Under the pieces are notes generated by a model that ran no database searches, was not told the DNA's origin, and saw only the letters and a list, made by a program, of their open reading frames with translations. Shown piece after piece: positions 5,820 to 7,750 of a DNA stretch of 7,750 nucleotides (positions are counted from its first letter, which is position 1; each line of letters begins with the position of its first letter). Origin of the DNA: an uncultured Planctomycetaceae bacterium (GTDB lineage: Bacteria; Planctomycetota; Planctomycetia; Pirellulales; Pirellulaceae); the NCBI GenBank assembly GCA_937967755.1, contig CALBTA010000408.1, positions 1-7,750 of the forward strand, read 5' to 3'. Position numbers and translations under genes: made by a program.

Positions 5820-7118
5820 ATGAATCGCTTAGCGAACACTTGTCGAACGACCTCCAACGGGTGGCCCGCAGTTTGGGCCGTGGCAGTGCTGGCTTCCGTC
5901 GGCATGTTGGTCGCGGGCTGCGGTTCACCAGATGCGCAATTCAAATCGAACCGTGCGTTCATCGCGAAAAGCCTGGGCGAAGAGTTGGCGGGCGAGGGCT
6001 CTGACGATGCCAGCGAAGCTCGGGCGATTCGCCAAGGCCGCATCGAACAATTGGATACCGTCAACGCGGCACTCGCTGCCATGTTCGGACAACCCGATGA
6101 CCCGTTTGTTGTGCCCGATGCTGAATTGGGCGTGACCGACGTCATCGACGACGCCCTGCTTCCCACCGCCGCGGGCGCTGTCGGGCGGGACGAAAACGGC
6201 TACGCCCGCGGGCTTTACCGCCAGCACTGTGTGCATTGCCACGGCGTAACGGGTGATGGGGACGGGCCAACGGCACCGCTTTTGAAACGCTACCCGCGCG
6301 ATTTTCGGATGGGCAAGTTTAAATTCAAACGCACTCCCCTCGGCGCTAAACCTACCGACGAGGATCTGCACAAGGTGATTTACGACGGCGTCGCCGGAAC
6401 TGCCATGCCGTCGTTCAAGGCCTTGCTCGCCGAAGATGAAATCGACGCGATCATCAATTACGTGAAGTATCTATCCATCCGCGGCGAGGTAGAGCGGAAG
6501 CTGATCACGGAACTGACTTTCCTGGAAGCTAACGAGGAAGTCGACGTAAGCAAAGACATGCTCGTCGATACCTTCTTGGCGGATGTCGTGGCGAAATGGC
6601 AACAAGCGGAAGAATCGGCAACACCCGTGCCCGCTCCGTCAGGCTCAATCACCGATCAGGCCGCTATCGAGCGCGGCAAGGTCTTGTTCCAAGGTAAAAC
6701 GGCCAACTGTTTCAGTTGCCACGGAGTTACCGGGTTGGGCGATGGGCAACTTGGCGACTATGACGATTGGACGAAGGATTTTGCAGATTGGGGCAACATC
6801 CTCGACGCGGACGAGAAAGCCGAGAAGTTGGAACAGTACATCGAACTTACCGGCTTGCCGCCGCGCAACATACAACCCAGAAACCTTCGGCAAGGTGTCT
6901 ACCGGGGAGGGCGGCGGCCCGTTGATTTGTATTGGCGAATTCGCAACGGTATCGAAGGCACGCCGATGCCGGCCGCCGGCATGCAGCAGTCTCCAGGCGG
7001 GCCCGGATTAACCGAAGATGACATCTGGGATTTGATCGCCTACGTCAAGCACCTGCCGTACGAGACGATCAGCCGGCCGCCCGAAGCCGTCGTGGAAAAC
7101 TTGCGAGAGAACCCTTAG
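5820..7118 (+). CDS. Diheme cytochrome c lipoprotein
   Basis: This is a predicted lipid-anchored diheme electron carrier of 432 residues. The ATG at 5820 is used because it sets up a lipoprotein signal (lipobox LVAGC, Cys34). An upstream in-frame TTG at 5754 would overlap the preceding gene. Domain 1 (about 121-230) has CVHCH at 137-141 and axial Met196 in GTAMPSF. Domain 2 (about 285-405) has CFSCH at 297-301 and Met383 in GTPMPA. Both follow the class I cytochrome c pattern of heme motif, GxGDG, a DF or NLR segment, then GT-x-MP and a final helix with INYVKYL or IAYVKHL. Domain 2 has 82 residues between its heme His and Met against 55 in domain 1, because of an acidic insertion at about 312-340. 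The gene ends in tandem TAG codons (7116-7121) and is the last of the co-directional redox genes. Its donor and acceptor are unknown. Confidence 0.93.
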   Translation: MNRLANTCRTTSNGWPAVWAVAVLASVGMLVAGCGSPDAQFKSNRAFIAKSLGEELAGEGSDDASEARAIRQGRIEQLDTVNAALAAMFGQPDDPFVVPDAELGVTDVIDDALLPTAAGAVGRDENGYARGLYRQHCVHCHGVTGDGDGPTAPLLKRYPRDFRMGKFKFKRTPLGAKPTDEDLHKVIYDGVAGTAMPSFKALLAEDEIDAIINYVKYLSIRGEVERKLITELTFLEANEEVDVSKDMLVDTFLADVVAKWQQAEESATPVPAPSGSITDQAAIERGKVLFQGKTANCFSCHGVTGLGDGQLGDYDDWTKDFADWGNILDADEKAEKLEQYIELTGLPPRNIQPRNLRQGVYRGGRRPVDLYWRIRNGIEGTPMPAAGMQQSPGGPGLTEDDIWDLIAYVKHLPYETISRPPEAVVENLRENP

Positions 7119-7200
7119 TAGTAGGCACACTCCGTGTGCCGTAACAGCAAAACAAGTCAATCTCAAATCAGCGGACGGCACACGGAGTGTGCCTGCTACT
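7117..7200. repeat. BIME-like inverted pair of GTAG-headed palindromes
   Basis: Two 26-base arms, 7117-7142 and 7175-7200, are inverted copies with one mismatch in 26, separated by 32 bases. Each arm is itself a hairpin: GGCACAC, TCC, GTGTGCC at 7124-7140, and the complement at 7177-7193. Outside each stem lies GTAG (7118-7121 on plus, 7196-7199 on minus) followed by TA or CA. This is the layout of a REP pair (BIME). It fills the gap between convergent stop codons almost exactly, overlapping the last two bases of the upstream stop and ending one base before the downstream stop. The large stem could also end transcription from both sides, although no U-tract is present. Confidence 0.7.
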
Positions 7201-7201
7201 C

Positions 7202-7483
7202 TTACGACTCCTCAGCCGGGGCGGTGTGCGAATCAATCGGGGCCTTGGCGGCTTCGTCCTTTTTCTTTCGCCATGCTCCGACGACCAGCGTGCAAAGCCC
7301 CAGCAGCACTTCGTCGATGAACGGCACGATGTCGGGGATGACAAGATCTGCCCCGAACATCACCGCCAGCAAACCAAACAACCAGGGAAACCGCAGTCTT
7401 GAAACAAACCGCCAGAACGGAGCCAGCGGCCCGGTGTATTCGTCGTCTTCATGCGAACGGCTGGCGTAAGCGTTCTCTTCCAT
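7202..7483 (-). CDS. Small two-helix membrane protein, possibly DUF6116-like
   Basis: This is a 93-residue hypothetical inner-membrane protein. The ATG at 7483 is selected because AAAGGA lies 7 bases upstream. The open frame continues to 7738, but the added part would overlap the divergent secreted gene and is not protein-like. Residues 1-20 are polar and acidic. Two hydrophobic segments (about 33-49 and 53-71) are joined by an IPDIVPFIDE turn, followed by a basic WRKKK stop-transfer and a polar Ala/Glu tail. The FPWL...DLVIPD-x-VPF-x-DE pattern resembles small proteins of unknown function in planctomycetes and proteobacteria (DUF6116 from memory, not verified). It converges on the cytochrome operon across the palindrome pair, and nothing links it to redox function. 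Confidence 0.8.
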   Translation of the reverse strand: MEENAYASRSHEDDEYTGPLAPFWRFVSRLRFPWLFGLLAVMFGADLVIPDIVPFIDEVLLGLCTLVVGAWRKKKDEAAKAPIDSHTAPAEES

Positions 7484-7490
7484 CAATTCT

Positions 7491-7496
7491 TCCTTT
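7491..7496 (-). promoter_or_regulatory. Shine-Dalgarno site deciding the start of the small membrane protein
   Basis: On the minus strand AAAGGA lies seven bases before the ATG at 7483, the best ribosome binding site in the window. It fixes the start at 7483 and argues against the 85-residue upstream extension. No trustworthy -10/-35 pair was found further upstream for this gene. Confidence 0.65.
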
Positions 7497-7646
7497 AAAA
7501 CCTTTTCGAATCTGCCGTAACAGGAGGCGCCAGTATTCTGGGAGCCAAGTTCGATATGATTTCTCCGAACTCTGGCGAGCCTTGTTACCCCTATGTAGGA
7601 TAACACCTTTGGCGAAGCCGTCACCACGTTTGACCTCACTTTCCGA

Positions 7647-7750
7647 ATGTCTTTGATCTTCAAAGTCAGTGTTCTGTCGTTGCTGATCGCCGGTCTCAGC
7701 GCCGCGATAGCGGCCGAGCCGGTGGATACGACCGACAAACTAGTTGCCGC
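7647..7750 (+). CDS. Secreted protein, N-terminus only (3'-truncated by window edge)
   Basis: An ATG at 7647 opens a frame that runs 34 codons to the window edge without a stop. The translation begins MSLIFKVSVLSLLIAGLSAA and continues IAAEPVD, a textbook Sec signal peptide: a Lys at residue 6, a hydrophobic core, and an Ala-x-Ala-type cleavage near residue 23. Only about 11 mature residues are visible, so the family cannot be named. It diverges from the small membrane protein across a 163-base gap (7484-7646) in which no convincing promoter or operator is seen. The start rests on the signal peptide, since no clear Shine-Dalgarno site precedes it. Confidence 0.65.
   Translation, partial: MSLIFKVSVLSLLIAGLSAAIAAEPVDTTDKLVA

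Noticed and set aside
7582..7601. TTGTTA followed by TAGGAT as a promoter for the secreted protein at 7647
   Set aside because: The spacing between the boxes is only 8 bases, far below the usual 16-18.
7484..7738. 85-residue N-terminal extension of the small minus-strand protein
   Set aside because: The ATG at 7483 has a strong Shine-Dalgarno site, the extension has no coherent features, and it overlaps a divergent signal peptide sequence.

Overview
The window looks like chromosomal DNA of a planctomycete, most probably from the Pirellulales group. The reasons are GC-rich coding sequence, very long secreted multiheme c-type cytochromes with low-complexity insertions, lipoprotein cytochromes, weak or absent Shine-Dalgarno sites on most genes, and a cupredoxin/carboxypeptidase-regulatory protein type that is common in that phylum. 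The assignment rests on protein style only; no rRNA or marker gene is present.

Layout: (1) 3-3734 (+), a huge multiheme cytochrome c cut at its 5' end by the window edge, with seven CxxCH motifs visible. (2) 3735-3976, a 242-base gap with a perfect TATAAT box and a leader hairpin. (3) 3977-4762 (+), a secreted cupredoxin-like protein with an amicyanin-type copper motif. (4) 4763-4858, a gap holding two hairpins, one of which resembles a REP element. (5) 4859-5791 (+), a second cupredoxin-like paralogue, predicted to be a lipoprotein. (6) 5820-7118 (+), a diheme cytochrome c lipoprotein. (7) 7117-7200, a pair of inverted GTAG-headed palindromes (BIME-like) filling the gap between convergent genes. 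(8) 7202-7483 (-), a 93-residue two-helix membrane protein. (9) 7484-7646, a divergent intergenic gap. (10) 7647-7750 (+), the signal peptide and first residues of a secreted protein that runs off the window.

The first four genes share a strand and a theme. All are exported, and all carry covalent heme or a predicted type 1 copper site. Together they look like part of a periplasmic electron-transfer module: a large multiheme protein, two small copper proteins (one soluble, one lipid-anchored) and a lipid-anchored diheme carrier. Such sets in planctomycetes would plausibly sit next to a quinol-oxidising cytochrome b/Rieske complex or a terminal oxidase, but neither is inside the window, so the donor and acceptor are unknown. 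The most interesting points are the modular architecture of the large cytochrome, with a coiled coil and a His/Asp/Glu-rich segment inserted inside individual heme modules; the tandem copper-protein paralogues with different predicted localisation; and the family of GTAG-headed hairpins in the intergenic gaps.
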